The notes under the pieces: model-generated
Told to the model about the DNA's origin: nothing
The model's database searches: none
The model's input: the letters and a program-made list of their open reading frames with translations, nothing else
Part shown: piece after piece, positions 7,433 to 15,366 of the stretch
How the letters are laid out: each line of letters starts with the position of its first letter
Position numbering within the stretch: position 1 is the first letter of the stretch
Position numbers and translations under genes: made by a program
Source of the DNA: Paenibacillus silviterrae
GTDB taxonomy: Bacteria; Bacillota; Bacilli; Paenibacillales; NBRC-103111
Reading direction: 5' to 3'
DNA length: 64,000 nt
Assembly: GCF_030167925.1 (NCBI RefSeq)
Contig: NZ_JASKUT010000001.1
Span: forward strand, 4,300,501 to 4,364,500

Positions 7433-7831
7433 TTATTCTCCCGCTGTCGTGATCATCCAGCCGACCCCGTATTTGTCCTCCAGCTTGCTGAACCAGGAGC
7501 CCCAAAATTCCTTCTTCAGCGGCGCAACCACCTTGCCTCCGGCCGACAGCCTATCGAAGGCGGCACGAGCTTCTTCTACCGTGGCATACTCCAGGTTCAA
7601 ATCCAGGCTATTTCCTTGCTGCAGGGGACCTTGGACCGAATCGGACATGAAGAAGGTCACTCCCGCCACCGTCATGCACAGGTGCATGACCTTATCCTTC
7701 ATCGCGTCGGGGCAGTTCGGAGTTTCTCCGAAGGTCATGATGCTGTTGATCTCCCCTCCGAGCGCCGACACATAAAATTCCGATTGCGAACGGGCATCCT
7801 CTGAAAAGAAATACGGTGTTAATTTGGCCAT
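7433..7831 (-). CDS. VOC-family protein, PhnB/YjdN-like
   Basis: A 132-residue single-module vicinal-oxygen-chelate protein. It begins KLTPYFFSEDARSQSEFYVS with the typical first strand and helix, then shows VMHLCMTVAGVTFFMSD and WGSWFSKLEDKYGVGWMI. The last stretch, DxxGVxW, is the PhnB-type ending (often mislabelled as 3-demethylubiquinone methyltransferase). Such proteins act as dimers, but substrates are mostly unknown. AAGGAG lies nine bases before the ATG. Confidence 0.85.
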   Translation of the reverse strand: MAKLTPYFFSEDARSQSEFYVSALGGEINSIMTFGETPNCPDAMKDKVMHLCMTVAGVTFFMSDSVQGPLQQGNSLDLNLEYATVEEARAAFDRLSAGGKVVAPLKKEFWGSWFSKLEDKYGVGWMITTAGE

Positions 7832-7914
7832 AAGTCTCAGCTCCTTAGAAGGTGTATAGTTGCTATAGATTTATTATAGCTTTCGGTAGGCCATCCGGTT
7901 TCTTACGGATTGCT

Positions 7915-8364
7915 CTATTTCCATTTCTCATACTGCTCCCGGAGGTTGGCGCGGTTCACCTTCTTACGGTGGAGGGACAGACTGGGCGCCTGATGATTCA
8001 GCTCGGCAATCTGGCGGTTGATGTCCTCCATCAGCTCCCCCAGCTTAGGGCTTTCCGGTTCCCGTTCCAGCAGCTTCAGTGCTTCAACTGTGTTTGCTTG
8101 AATCTCCCTGCGCAGCATAATGAAGGGGGGCGGAACGTTGGCTTGTTTGAGCAGCGTCGTTAAGATATCTCCCGTAGGCACCTCCAAAGGCTTGCCGTAG
8201 CCTGCCAAGGATTCAAGCCCGCCTTTTTTCACAAAGTCCTCGTAGGCTTCGTCCACCCACTGCCGCTGCTGCCGCTCCGCCGCCAGCATCACATCCGTAT
8301 CCTCGAAGGTTTCCTTCGGAAGCGGGATCAGCGGCCGCTGCCGGGGTTCTTCCTCATGACTCAC
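7915..8364 (-). CDS. DnaJ-related DUF1992 protein
   Basis: A 149-residue soluble protein of the DUF1992 (DnaJ-homologue, YhdN-like) family. The core reads GGLESLAGYGKPL with a following GDILTTLLKQANVPPPFIML, the signature of this family. The N-terminal 30 residues are a charged extension. A GTG start is used, with AGGAG nine bases upstream. It lacks the HPD motif of true J-domains, so a chaperone function is only implied by the name. Confidence 0.8.
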   Translation of the reverse strand: MSHEEEPRQRPLIPLPKETFEDTDVMLAAERQQRQWVDEAYEDFVKKGGLESLAGYGKPLEVPTGDILTTLLKQANVPPPFIMLRREIQANTVEALKLLEREPESPKLGELMEDINRQIAELNHQAPSLSLHRKKVNRANLREQYEKWK

Positions 8365-8427
8365 AAGAATCGTCTCCTCTCCGAAACGAATTTCACATAA
8401 GTATCCCCAGCGTAATGGAAAGCAAGA

Positions 8428-8482
8428 AGCCGGTCAAGGGCGGCAAGGCGTGATTTCCCCTGCATGGCCCCGACCGGCTGAT
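8428..8482 (-). terminator. Terminator of the erythromycin-esterase-family gene
   Basis: AGCCGGTC and GACCGGCT enclose about 36 bases; on the minus strand the stem is followed by TCTTGCTTT, a modest T tract. Confidence 0.5.
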
Positions 8483-8485
8483 TTA

Positions 8486-9751
8486 TTATACGTATACGGG
8501 TTCAACTGAGAGCGGAGCTAAGGCTGTGGTCTCATCCACATGGATAAAAGCATCATACCGCTCCGGCAGCACGGTCGGCACATAGTTGCCGCGCTCGTAT
8601 TGCGGATGGTAAACGACCCCGATCGCCCGGTGACCGATCACCTGGTTGAACGAATCCTGCCCTTCCTTTCCGAAGATCAGGATCTGATCATGAGCGCCTG
8701 CCTGATGCATAAGGTCCTCCCAGCTGTTCCTGCGCCCTTGCGGAACCTCCATGACCTCCAGCGGGGCGCCCCAGGAGGTGGCGGCGATAACCGTACCGCG
8801 GTACGTCCCGAATCCCACTGCGTATACATCGCCCGGAGGCTGCTGCTCGCGAAGCAGCTGGCCGACGTTAACCATGCCGTCCCGTGCCATGTCCGTCGCC
8901 CTCGCATCTCCGATATGGGTGTTGTGCTCCCACACAATCGCTTTCGTTCCCGGTCCGTGGAACCGGACGATCCGGTTCAGCGCTTCGACCATGTGGCGGT
9001 CGCGGATGTTCCAGGACTCGGCGTCCCCGGTAATCATGCTCCGGTAATATTCCTCCGCATGAACCGTCACGAGGCCGTTGATCTCTGCCGCAAGGGCTGC
9101 TTCCTCCGGATCATCGGAACGGTGGGCGTCCGTGCGAAGCTTGGTAAGCAGCTGAATCACTTCGTCCACACAGCCTTCATTGAACAGGGAGGCGGACAGG
9201 CCGTACGACTGCCCGTCGCGGCCGAACGGCTCGAAGCAAGCGAACGCCTCGCGGGCGGTATCCAGATGGGGAGAGCCCGTTTGCCGCAGATAGTTCAGGA
9301 TATCATCCATCGATTCCCACAAGCTGTAAACATCAATGCCATAGAAGCCGACACGGTTCGGAAGCTCCTGTCCGTTATTGTAGGTGTGGAGCCATTCGGT
9401 GAGGTCTTGTATTTCACGGTTGGCCCACATCCAGGTCGGCCAACGGTTGAAGTCACGCAGCGCCTCCTCTGCGGAAGCCGTAGCGCCGGACAGCCCCTTC
9501 ACGTAGCGGTTGACGCTGAAGCAAGACGGCCAATCGCCCTCTACGGCGATGACGCGGAACCCTTTGCGCTCGATGAGACGCCGGGTCAGCTCAGCCCGGT
9601 ACTGATAAAATTCGGATGTGCCGTGGGATGCCTCGCCGAGCAGCACATAATGGGCGTCGCCGATGGCGTCCACAATCCGGTCAAGGTCCTCCGAAGAACG
9701 GAGCGCCGTCGCATGATCTTGAATCTCTTCGATAATTTGCTTCGTGTTCAT
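8486..9751 (-). CDS. Erythromycin esterase family protein
   Basis: A 421-residue protein of the erythromycin-esterase superfamily. The family core is visible: VLLGEASHGTSEFYQYR with the catalytic-type Glu and His near residues 38-42, GFRVIAVEGDWPSCF, GFYGIDVYSLW, and AIVWEHNTHIGDARATDM with a second His pair. Relatives are annotated as Ere-type macrolide esterases, but most chromosomal members, like Bcr135/136 of Bacillus cereus, have not been shown to give resistance. No resistance gene or mobile element is nearby. The AAAGGAG site is 12 bases before the ATG. Confidence 0.87.
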   Translation of the reverse strand: MNTKQIIEEIQDHATALRSSEDLDRIVDAIGDAHYVLLGEASHGTSEFYQYRAELTRRLIERKGFRVIAVEGDWPSCFSVNRYVKGLSGATASAEEALRDFNRWPTWMWANREIQDLTEWLHTYNNGQELPNRVGFYGIDVYSLWESMDDILNYLRQTGSPHLDTAREAFACFEPFGRDGQSYGLSASLFNEGCVDEVIQLLTKLRTDAHRSDDPEEAALAAEINGLVTVHAEEYYRSMITGDAESWNIRDRHMVEALNRIVRFHGPGTKAIVWEHNTHIGDARATDMARDGMVNVGQLLREQQPPGDVYAVGFGTYRGTVIAATSWGAPLEVMEVPQGRRNSWEDLMHQAGAHDQILIFGKEGQDSFNQVIGHRAIGVVYHPQYERGNYVPTVLPERYDAFIHVDETTALAPLSVEPVYV

Positions 9752-9858
9752 AAGGACTGCAGACTCCTTTAAAGGTAACTTGGAATGAGTTTAGTATGCG
9801 CGGAATCGGTGGATAATGAGTAATAATCCGACATGGATATCATTGGAAAGCAGGGGCG

Positions 9859-10335
9859 ATGAATTTGCGTATGACGCTAGCCGAGAAAAACTTGTTTAGC
9901 GCAGGTTTTGTCTTGGGATTAGGATTATTAGGAGCCTTTGACGGGATCATGTTTCACCAGCTGCTGCAGTGGCATCATGTTGTGCATCATCCTGATTCGC
10001 GGGTGGAGCTGATCTCCGATGGAGTGTTTCACGCCGTTGTTAGCGCTTTGATGCTGTGGGGGGCGATCAGACTGTTTCGCCATGCGCGGGAAGATCAATT
10101 ATCCGGACGCTCTGCTGTATTTTGGGGCAGTATATGGGTAGGGGGCGGCGTCTTTAATCTAGTGGAGGGGCTTATCAACCATCATTTGCTGCAGCTTCAT
10201 CACGTGAAGCCGGGAGATCCTTATGAGCTATGGTACGATTTGGCCTACCTGGCATCCGGGCTGCTGCTTGCCTTCATCGGCTGGAGAATGTGCTCTCCGG
10301 GAGGGCGCTCGTTTTCTCATGCTGCGAGATCGTGA
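9859..10335 (+). CDS. DUF2243 membrane protein
   Basis: A 158-residue integral membrane protein with four hydrophobic segments. Two His-rich repeats, AFDGIMFHQLLQWHHV and LVEGLINHHLLQLHHV, are the DUF2243 signature and could bind metal or heme. The C-terminus overlaps the start of the uracil-DNA glycosylase gene by 17 bases, so the two are co-transcribed. The start is uncertain: AGGGG sits right before the first ATG, and the in-frame ATG four codons later has better spacing. Function is unknown. Confidence 0.85.
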   Translation: MNLRMTLAEKNLFSAGFVLGLGLLGAFDGIMFHQLLQWHHVVHHPDSRVELISDGVFHAVVSALMLWGAIRLFRHAREDQLSGRSAVFWGSIWVGGGVFNLVEGLINHHLLQLHHVKPGDPYELWYDLAYLASGLLLAFIGWRMCSPGGRSFSHAARS

Positions 10336-10903
10336 GGATTTTGCCCCGAGGGTGTGGCGGGAGGAGCCGGCGCCGGAGCATGCGGTAAACTGCATGGCGT
10401 GTGAGCTGGCCGGCCAGCGAAGCCGCGTCATCTGGGGCGAAGGCAATCCGAAGGCACCGATTCTCGTGCTGCTCGACAATCCCGGCGACCGGGAGGATCG
10501 GGAGGGGAATGCTTTCGTCTGCGGCACCAGGCAAGCGCTGCAGCAGGCGGCCTATGAGACGGGGCTCAGCGAAGAGGACCTGTACGTTACGTACTTGCTG
10601 AAGTGCCGACCGAAGCGGGCATACGATAAGGAGCTGGCCCGATCCGCTTGCTCCGGGCATTTGACCGCCCAGCTGGCGCTGCAAAGACCTAAGCTCCTGT
10701 TCTGCCTCGGCAATGTGGTGGTGCAATCGTTCTTCGGGAACCCGGAGGCTGAAGTGAAGAACTTAAGAGGCCGGGTGCATCAAGTGGAAGGCTGGGCTGT
10801 CGTCGTCTCCTACCATCCGCTTGCGGTGAGGCGGAGGCCGAATCTGCTGCGGCTCTTCCTAGAGGACTGGAGGCTGCTGGCGGAGACGCTTCACGGGTTA
10901 TAA
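10319..10903 (+). CDS. Iron-sulfur uracil-DNA glycosylase family protein
   Basis: A 194-residue uracil-DNA glycosylase of the family 4/5 type. The four Cys that hold the 4Fe-4S cluster fit the family: C25 and C28 (CMAC), then C96 and C111 with 14 residues between them. The other motifs are PILVLLDNPGDRED near residue 47, GNAFVCG, VYVTYLLKC-like LYVTYLLKC, a Leu-Gly-Asn strand, and SYHPLAV with H166. The first motif has LDNPG where the family usually has GEAPG. It removes uracil from DNA as the first step of base excision repair. It starts inside the DUF2243 gene; GGAGGG is 12-13 bases upstream. Confidence 0.82.
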   Translation: MLRDREDFAPRVWREEPAPEHAVNCMACELAGQRSRVIWGEGNPKAPILVLLDNPGDREDREGNAFVCGTRQALQQAAYETGLSEEDLYVTYLLKCRPKRAYDKELARSACSGHLTAQLALQRPKLLFCLGNVVVQSFFGNPEAEVKNLRGRVHQVEGWAVVVSYHPLAVRRRPNLLRLFLEDWRLLAETLHGL

Positions 10904-10987
10904 AATTTTTCCAAAGGATGCAACCTTGTCTTGGATTTCGCGTCTAAGCAGCTAGAGTCCATTATGACAACAGAGGTGATCGGGACG

Positions 10988-12010
10988 ATGAGAAAAACAG
11001 TAATCAGCTTCCTGTGCGGAACGCTGCTGTCGCTGACGACCGTAGCCGCGGCAAGCGATACGATTCAGGCGTTTTTGTTTCCGGCGAAGCTGCAAATCAA
11101 CGGGGTGGAGAAACAGCCGGCCGATGGGAATCCGGTCTTGAACTACAACGGCTCCGTCTATGTGCCACTTCGCTTTGTGGCAGAAGCCTTGGGCTCCAAG
11201 GTAAGCTATGAAGAGGAGACCAAGACGGTGATGGTGCGGGCGGAGACCCCCGCCAGCACTTCCGCGAAGGCATTGAAGGTGCAGCCGCTGGAAACACTGG
11301 AGGTCGACCTGGATCTCGACGGTACGAAGGAAATCGTGGAGCTGGTAGCAGACGTCAGCGAGGAAGGAGCGCCCTTCGCTTGGCGCATTCTGGTGGACGG
11401 CGGGCTGCGGGCGTTCTTGACCCAGCCGGAGGACGGCATGTACGGACCGGTTGCCCATATGGAGACGAATGACCTGACGGGCGACGGCAAGCCGGAGCTG
11501 CTGGTGTACCGGTATAATACGGGGACGGCCGGGGCGATCGGATTGACCGTTTACGAGCCGAGCGTGCTCTGGAGGGCGATCTTCGCCGTATCCGATCCGT
11601 TCCGCTTCGACGGTCTCGAACGCATGGAGGCAAGGTACGGGGTTCGTTATTTGGGGAATTTGGAGGTAGAGTTCACGGATAAGGAAACCGGTCTTAAGGC
11701 GGTCATTCCTCAGAGCCTTGAGAAATACAAGGGCATCCCGAAGAAAGAGCTGGAGCCGATGCTGGAGAAGCTTCATCTGTGGGTGGATCCGGTCAGCTTC
11801 TATAAGATTACCGATGACGACAAGGATGGCCGTAAGGAGATCGTAACGCAGCAGCGGGTGATCGGCATCGGGCATCCGGATACGCTTGCGCTGCTGGAGA
11901 ACGTGTACTGGCTTGGAGAAGACCAGAGCTACCGTCCGGTGAAGCAGAAGGTGTATGACTACAAGGAGAACGTAATGGCGGAGCAGAGCCGCAAGCAGCC
12001 GCTGAAATAA
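10988..12010 (+). CDS. Secreted stalk-domain (copper amine oxidase N-like) protein
   Basis: A 340-residue exported protein. Residues 1-22 form a signal peptide ending AAAS. Residues about 30-85 are the copper-amine-oxidase N-terminal (stalk) domain, with VYVPLRFVAEALGSKVSYE. This domain is common in Paenibacillus surface proteins and has nothing to do with oxidase activity by itself. The rest has three Asp-rich stretches, DLDLDGTKEI, DLTGDGKPELL and DDDKDGRKEI, which resemble calcium-binding VCBS/FG-GAP loops. GAGGTGA eight bases before the ATG fixes the start; an upstream in-frame region has no site. It is a single unit ended by a terminator. Confidence 0.8.
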   Translation: MRKTVISFLCGTLLSLTTVAAASDTIQAFLFPAKLQINGVEKQPADGNPVLNYNGSVYVPLRFVAEALGSKVSYEEETKTVMVRAETPASTSAKALKVQPLETLEVDLDLDGTKEIVELVADVSEEGAPFAWRILVDGGLRAFLTQPEDGMYGPVAHMETNDLTGDGKPELLVYRYNTGTAGAIGLTVYEPSVLWRAIFAVSDPFRFDGLERMEARYGVRYLGNLEVEFTDKETGLKAVIPQSLEKYKGIPKKELEPMLEKLHLWVDPVSFYKITDDDKDGRKEIVTQQRVIGIGHPDTLALLENVYWLGEDQSYRPVKQKVYDYKENVMAEQSRKQPLK

Positions 12011-12028
12011 AGGATAGGGAACTATCGG

Positions 12029-12057
12029 GATCCGCACGGAGGTGCGGGTCCTTTTTA
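12029..12057 (+). terminator. Terminator
   Basis: GGATCCGCAC and GTGCGGGTCC form a stem with one mismatch and a GGAG loop, followed by TTTTT. Confidence 0.85.
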
Positions 12058-12163
12058 GAGCTTGCCTCCATAAAATCTTAACCTTCTGTTAATATCCTGC
12101 TGACAATGGCATGGTACCATGGTCCCCAAAGGAGTACCATCACTTAAGCAGGAGGCATCGGGT

Positions 12164-13015
12164 ATGGATTGGCTTCAGGATATCAAGGTAGTTTTGTTCG
12201 ACCTGGATGGCACATTATATCAGGATGATACCTTCTACAAGCGGTACTTGGGCCATCTGCTGCGGGAGACCGAGTACGAGGGAGCATTGGCTGACGTTAC
12301 GGAGGAAGTAAGCCGGATCCTGTCGGGACAGCATAGGTGCCGAATCGGCGACTGGTATCATCCGGGCCGGAAGGTGTGGATGCGCTTGTTCCAGGAACAG
12401 CGGGCTGTCGCCTTCGATTGGTCGGGTACGCCGGTCGAGCTGGATCTCCATGCCCTGGAGGGCTCGAGAAAGGATCTGATCTATGCGGGAGATGCCTGGA
12501 GCGTAACGGACGTTATGGCGAGCCGCCTTCAGATCCGTGAGGAACGGCGGCGGGACGCGTTTTACAGGGTCAGAGAAGAGATGCTGGCCGGCGCCTGCGG
12601 ACGGGTCAAGCATCCCGAGCTGATCGAAACGATTCACGGTTTAACGAAGCTGAGGACCAAAGTACTGCTGACCAATTCTCCGAGGGATACTGGGGAGGAA
12701 TTTATCCGTGCGCTGGGCTGCGAGGAATTATTCGATCAGATTCATTATGCAGCCGACAAGCCCAAGGGAATCGAACTGTTCGTACGTGAGCTGGTGAAGC
12801 AAGGAGTGGCGGCCCCTTACCAAATCCTGTCCATCGGGGATCATGCCTGGAATGACCTGCATCCGATCCGTAAGCTAGGAGGACGAACGGCATGGATCGC
12901 GCCTTACCCGTCCAGCGACCCGGAGGTCTGGGATGTGACGATAACCGGAGTGAAAGAATTGACGCAATTTCTTGGACAGCTCCATGAGGCCGGGATGGCT
13001 GCAGCCGCATCATAA
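12164..13015 (+). CDS. HAD-family hydrolase
   Basis: A 283-residue haloacid-dehalogenase hydrolase. Motif I is VVLFDLDGTLY with nucleophile D13 and D15; motif II is LLTNSP; a Lys follows in AADKPKG; motif IV is SIGDHAWNDLHP. The long insert between motifs I and II forms a helical cap. Substrate cannot be told. AGGAGG eight bases before the ATG supports this start rather than an upstream one. A perfect 12-base palindrome, CATGGTACCATG, lies about 45 bases before the start codon and may be an operator. Confidence 0.82.
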   Translation: MDWLQDIKVVLFDLDGTLYQDDTFYKRYLGHLLRETEYEGALADVTEEVSRILSGQHRCRIGDWYHPGRKVWMRLFQEQRAVAFDWSGTPVELDLHALEGSRKDLIYAGDAWSVTDVMASRLQIREERRRDAFYRVREEMLAGACGRVKHPELIETIHGLTKLRTKVLLTNSPRDTGEEFIRALGCEELFDQIHYAADKPKGIELFVRELVKQGVAAPYQILSIGDHAWNDLHPIRKLGGRTAWIAPYPSSDPEVWDVTITGVKELTQFLGQLHEAGMAAAAS

Positions 13016-13038
13016 GGTACGATAAGAGAACGTACGAT

Positions 13039-13068
13039 TTGGATAAAGCTGGCGAAGTCCGTTATAAT
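13039..13068 (+). promoter_or_regulatory. Promoter of the GNAT gene
   Basis: TTGGAT and TATAAT are separated by 18 bases, about 65 bases before the chosen ATG. A longer open frame would begin inside this -35 box, so the promoter argues for the downstream start. Confidence 0.6.
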
Positions 13069-13131
13069 AAGAGGGATGTTCTGCGGGACAAGATCTTATT
13101 ATTCGAAACGGGCTGGAGGTTGAACGAATTC

Positions 13132-13803
13132 ATGATCTATCATCGGATTACGGATATTAGCGATCCTTACTTTAAACAAATGCATGAGCTGATGCAAACG
13201 GTGTTTCCTCCGGAAGAGGTGCTGGCCTTCGAGGATTGGGCGGGACCGCTTCAGGATCCGGGCATCCGCGTATTCGTGGCCGTCCGGGACGGACAAGTGG
13301 CGGGGGCAACGGAGTACCGCTACTATGAGGACATGCAGGTGGCCATGACTGATTTTACCATCATCGGACGTGATGGCCTCGGTATCGGACCTTTCCTGGC
13401 GAAGGAGCGGATGAAGGATCTGCAGGCGGTTGTGGCTGCTGCAGGAGGCCGGCTTCAAGGGATGTTCGCCGAAATCTACAATCCCTATCTGGTGGATGCG
13501 CTGGAGTTCGGCGGGGTGAAATCGATGAACCCTTATGTACGGCGTGAGGTTCTGGCACACCTTGGCTACTTAAAGCTGGATGTGGACTACGTGCATCCGT
13601 CCTGGCAGCAGGATGGGGAGGCGGTTCAGGGCTTGGACCTATGCTTCATGCCGATCGGGGCGGAAATGTCGGCGGTGCCGGCGGCGCTGGTCGTCAAGTT
13701 CCTGGAAACGTATTATGCCGTGCTGCCGGATAAGCCGAAGCTGTGGCATGAGATGGTAGAAGGGCTGAAGCAAAGAGAATCGGTTCCTTTGCTGGCGATC
13801 TAA
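13132..13803 (+). CDS. GNAT-family N-acetyltransferase
   Basis: A 223-residue protein with the N-acetyltransferase fold: an early helix MHELMQTVFPPEEVLAFE, strands RVFVAVRDGQVAGATEYRYY and the acetyl-CoA site region GLGIGPFLAKERM. The C-terminal 70 residues form a further domain-like extension with a Pro-rich helix. Acceptor substrate is unknown. The ATG is preceded by GGAGG at 12 bases, a rather long spacing, and follows its own promoter. It ends in a terminator shared with the convergent gene. Confidence 0.75.
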   Translation: MIYHRITDISDPYFKQMHELMQTVFPPEEVLAFEDWAGPLQDPGIRVFVAVRDGQVAGATEYRYYEDMQVAMTDFTIIGRDGLGIGPFLAKERMKDLQAVVAAAGGRLQGMFAEIYNPYLVDALEFGGVKSMNPYVRREVLAHLGYLKLDVDYVHPSWQQDGEAVQGLDLCFMPIGAEMSAVPAALVVKFLETYYAVLPDKPKLWHEMVEGLKQRESVPLLAI

Positions 13804-13838
13804 GAGGAGGGGGAGGCGTGATTACGCCTCCTCTTTTG
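13804..13838. terminator. Terminator between convergent genes
   Basis: GAGGCGT-GATT-ACGCCTC is a perfect stem-loop extended by GAGGAG/CTCCTC pairing and followed by TTTTG. The stop codon of the minus-strand gene lies in the loop. Confidence 0.75.
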
Positions 13839-14247
13839 TTTTCGCTTCTGCGCTTTCCAGCTCTTCCAGCGCTTTCTCGAGCCCGTAGTTGAGCAGCAGC
13901 GTTTTGAAGCCTTTCCCGCGCCCTTCCGCAACGGCGTCCAGCCGAGCCTTGAGGTCCTTGCGGATGTAAACGCGGTCCTTGTCATGCGTCTCGCTGCGCT
14001 CCTTCTTCTTGAGGCCGACCTCAAGCAGGGAAATCAGCGGCTCTTCTTGGGGCTCAGCAGCGACGGGCTCTGCAACGACAACGGAATCATCGGCAACGAG
14101 CTCTGCAGCGGAAACCGGCGGGGCGGCTTTAGCCGGTCGTCTGCGCTTTGGGGCCTGCTTCTCCTCGATCACGGACGGAGCCGAGGCTTCCGTTACCGGA
14201 TTCGTGCCGGCACCCGTATCGATTTGACCCTTTTTTTGCTGTGGCAT
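13822..14247 (-). CDS. Protein with disordered N-terminus and RHH-like C-terminus
   Basis: A 141-residue protein. The first 90 residues are low-complexity Ala/Pro/Glu/Val with a basic KRRRPAKAA stretch. The last 45 residues read RVYIRKDLKARLDAVAEGRG and GFKTLLLNYGLEKALEELE, a strand-helix-helix pattern like the ribbon-helix-helix fold of small DNA-binding proteins. AAGGAGG eight bases upstream fixes the ATG. I do not recognise a named family. DNA binding is inferred only from the secondary-structure pattern. Confidence 0.65.
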   Translation of the reverse strand: MPQQKKGQIDTGAGTNPVTEASAPSVIEEKQAPKRRRPAKAAPPVSAAELVADDSVVVAEPVAAEPQEEPLISLLEVGLKKKERSETHDKDRVYIRKDLKARLDAVAEGRGKGFKTLLLNYGLEKALEELESAEAKTKEEA

Positions 14248-14504
14248 GGCGAATACCTCCTTCGAGATCACTTGGTATGCTCTTGTGTTCGATTCGGTTG
14301 ATAACTTTATTGTAGCACAGCCGCCTAAAGCGGAGAATCGTCTTTTCGCAGGGCGGCTACCGCCTGCCGGAAGCCGGGGAGGCCTAGCACTTACCAGTGA
14401 AAAGGAGACGGCGCAAGGTTTCCCTTTTCGCATTTTTTCGGTATAGTGGTGGGTAGCAGCTATGGGTGCGCACGGAGTAACCATGAAGGAGCTTGAGCTG
14501 ATCC

Positions 14505-15326
14505 ATGAGTGAATACCAACCGTTAATTTCTGTTATCATTCCTACTTATAACCGGCCGGATTTCCTGTGCGAGCTCCTTGAATCACTGGCTCGTCAGACG
14601 TACAAGCATTTGCAGATCATCGTGGTGAACGACGCCGGAGAGCCGGTGGAGGAAGTCAAGGAGCTTTATCCTGAGCTTGACATCACTATCGTGACTATGC
14701 CTTCGAATCAAAAGCACGTCTTTGCCCGTAACCGGGGACTGGAGCTGGTCCGGGGCGAGCTGATCCTGCTTTGCGACGATGACGATTTGCTCCTCCCTAC
14801 GCATGTAGAGCGGATGGTGGCGGAACTGGCCGATGCCGATCTGGTGTACTCGGATGTGGAGATCTTCGATTATGCCGTCGAGAATCGGGCCCGCCGTGCA
14901 ACGAAACGATTCGTCTTTGCCTACGAGCACGACGTGGAGGCGATGCGCAAGTTTTCCACCTTCGTGTCGTCGGGCTGTTTGTTCCGTCGCTCCGTTTATG
15001 AGGCGCTGGGACCGTTCGATACGGAGATGTATCATTATTGGGATTGGGATTTTTTCCTGCGGGCGGTAGAACGGTTTCGGGTTAAACGGGTGCCGGTCGC
15101 CAGTGCTTTGTACGCTTTCTCTGAGGCAGGAGACAACATGTCGGGGAACCACGAGGACATGCGCCCTTACCTCGATAAGCTGTCGGCCAAGCATAGGCTC
15201 GGCCACTTGCCGACGAAAAACTTCTTCGTTCTGCTGGAAGAGCCGGAAGTGATGAGCCGCCGGGCGCAGACACAAGTGTTATGGGACGGGGAGCCTGTCA
15301 TCTCCCGAAGGGTGAGGCAAGCATGA
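14505..15326 (+). CDS. Family 2 glycosyltransferase
   Basis: A 273-residue GT-A enzyme: SVIIPTYNRPDFLCELLESL at the N-terminus, VVNDAG, the catalytic metal site LLCDDDDLLLP and a later acceptor region with ED-like WDWDFFLRAVE. There is no membrane helix, so it is cytosolic or peripheral. The acceptor is unknown; spore or cell-surface polysaccharide is possible. It is followed after 40 bases by recQ on the same strand and may be co-transcribed with it, though the functional link is not evident. Confidence 0.85.
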   Translation: MSEYQPLISVIIPTYNRPDFLCELLESLARQTYKHLQIIVVNDAGEPVEEVKELYPELDITIVTMPSNQKHVFARNRGLELVRGELILLCDDDDLLLPTHVERMVAELADADLVYSDVEIFDYAVENRARRATKRFVFAYEHDVEAMRKFSTFVSSGCLFRRSVYEALGPFDTEMYHYWDWDFFLRAVERFRVKRVPVASALYAFSEAGDNMSGNHEDMRPYLDKLSAKHRLGHLPTKNFFVLLEEPEVMSRRAQTQVLWDGEPVISRRVRQA

Positions 15327-15366
15327 AGGCTCTACACATAGATTTTGGACAAAGGAGGCAGCAGTG

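Noticed and set aside
8486..9751. Acquired macrolide-resistance gene
   Set aside because: No mobile element, resistance neighbour or composition change; the family is common on bacillar chromosomes without known resistance.
8540..9772. Long plus-strand open frame (410 codons) opposite the erythromycin-esterase-family gene
   Set aside because: It is antisense to a well-supported gene; its product is Arg/His/Val-rich without recognisable motifs, as expected for the complement of high-GC coding DNA.
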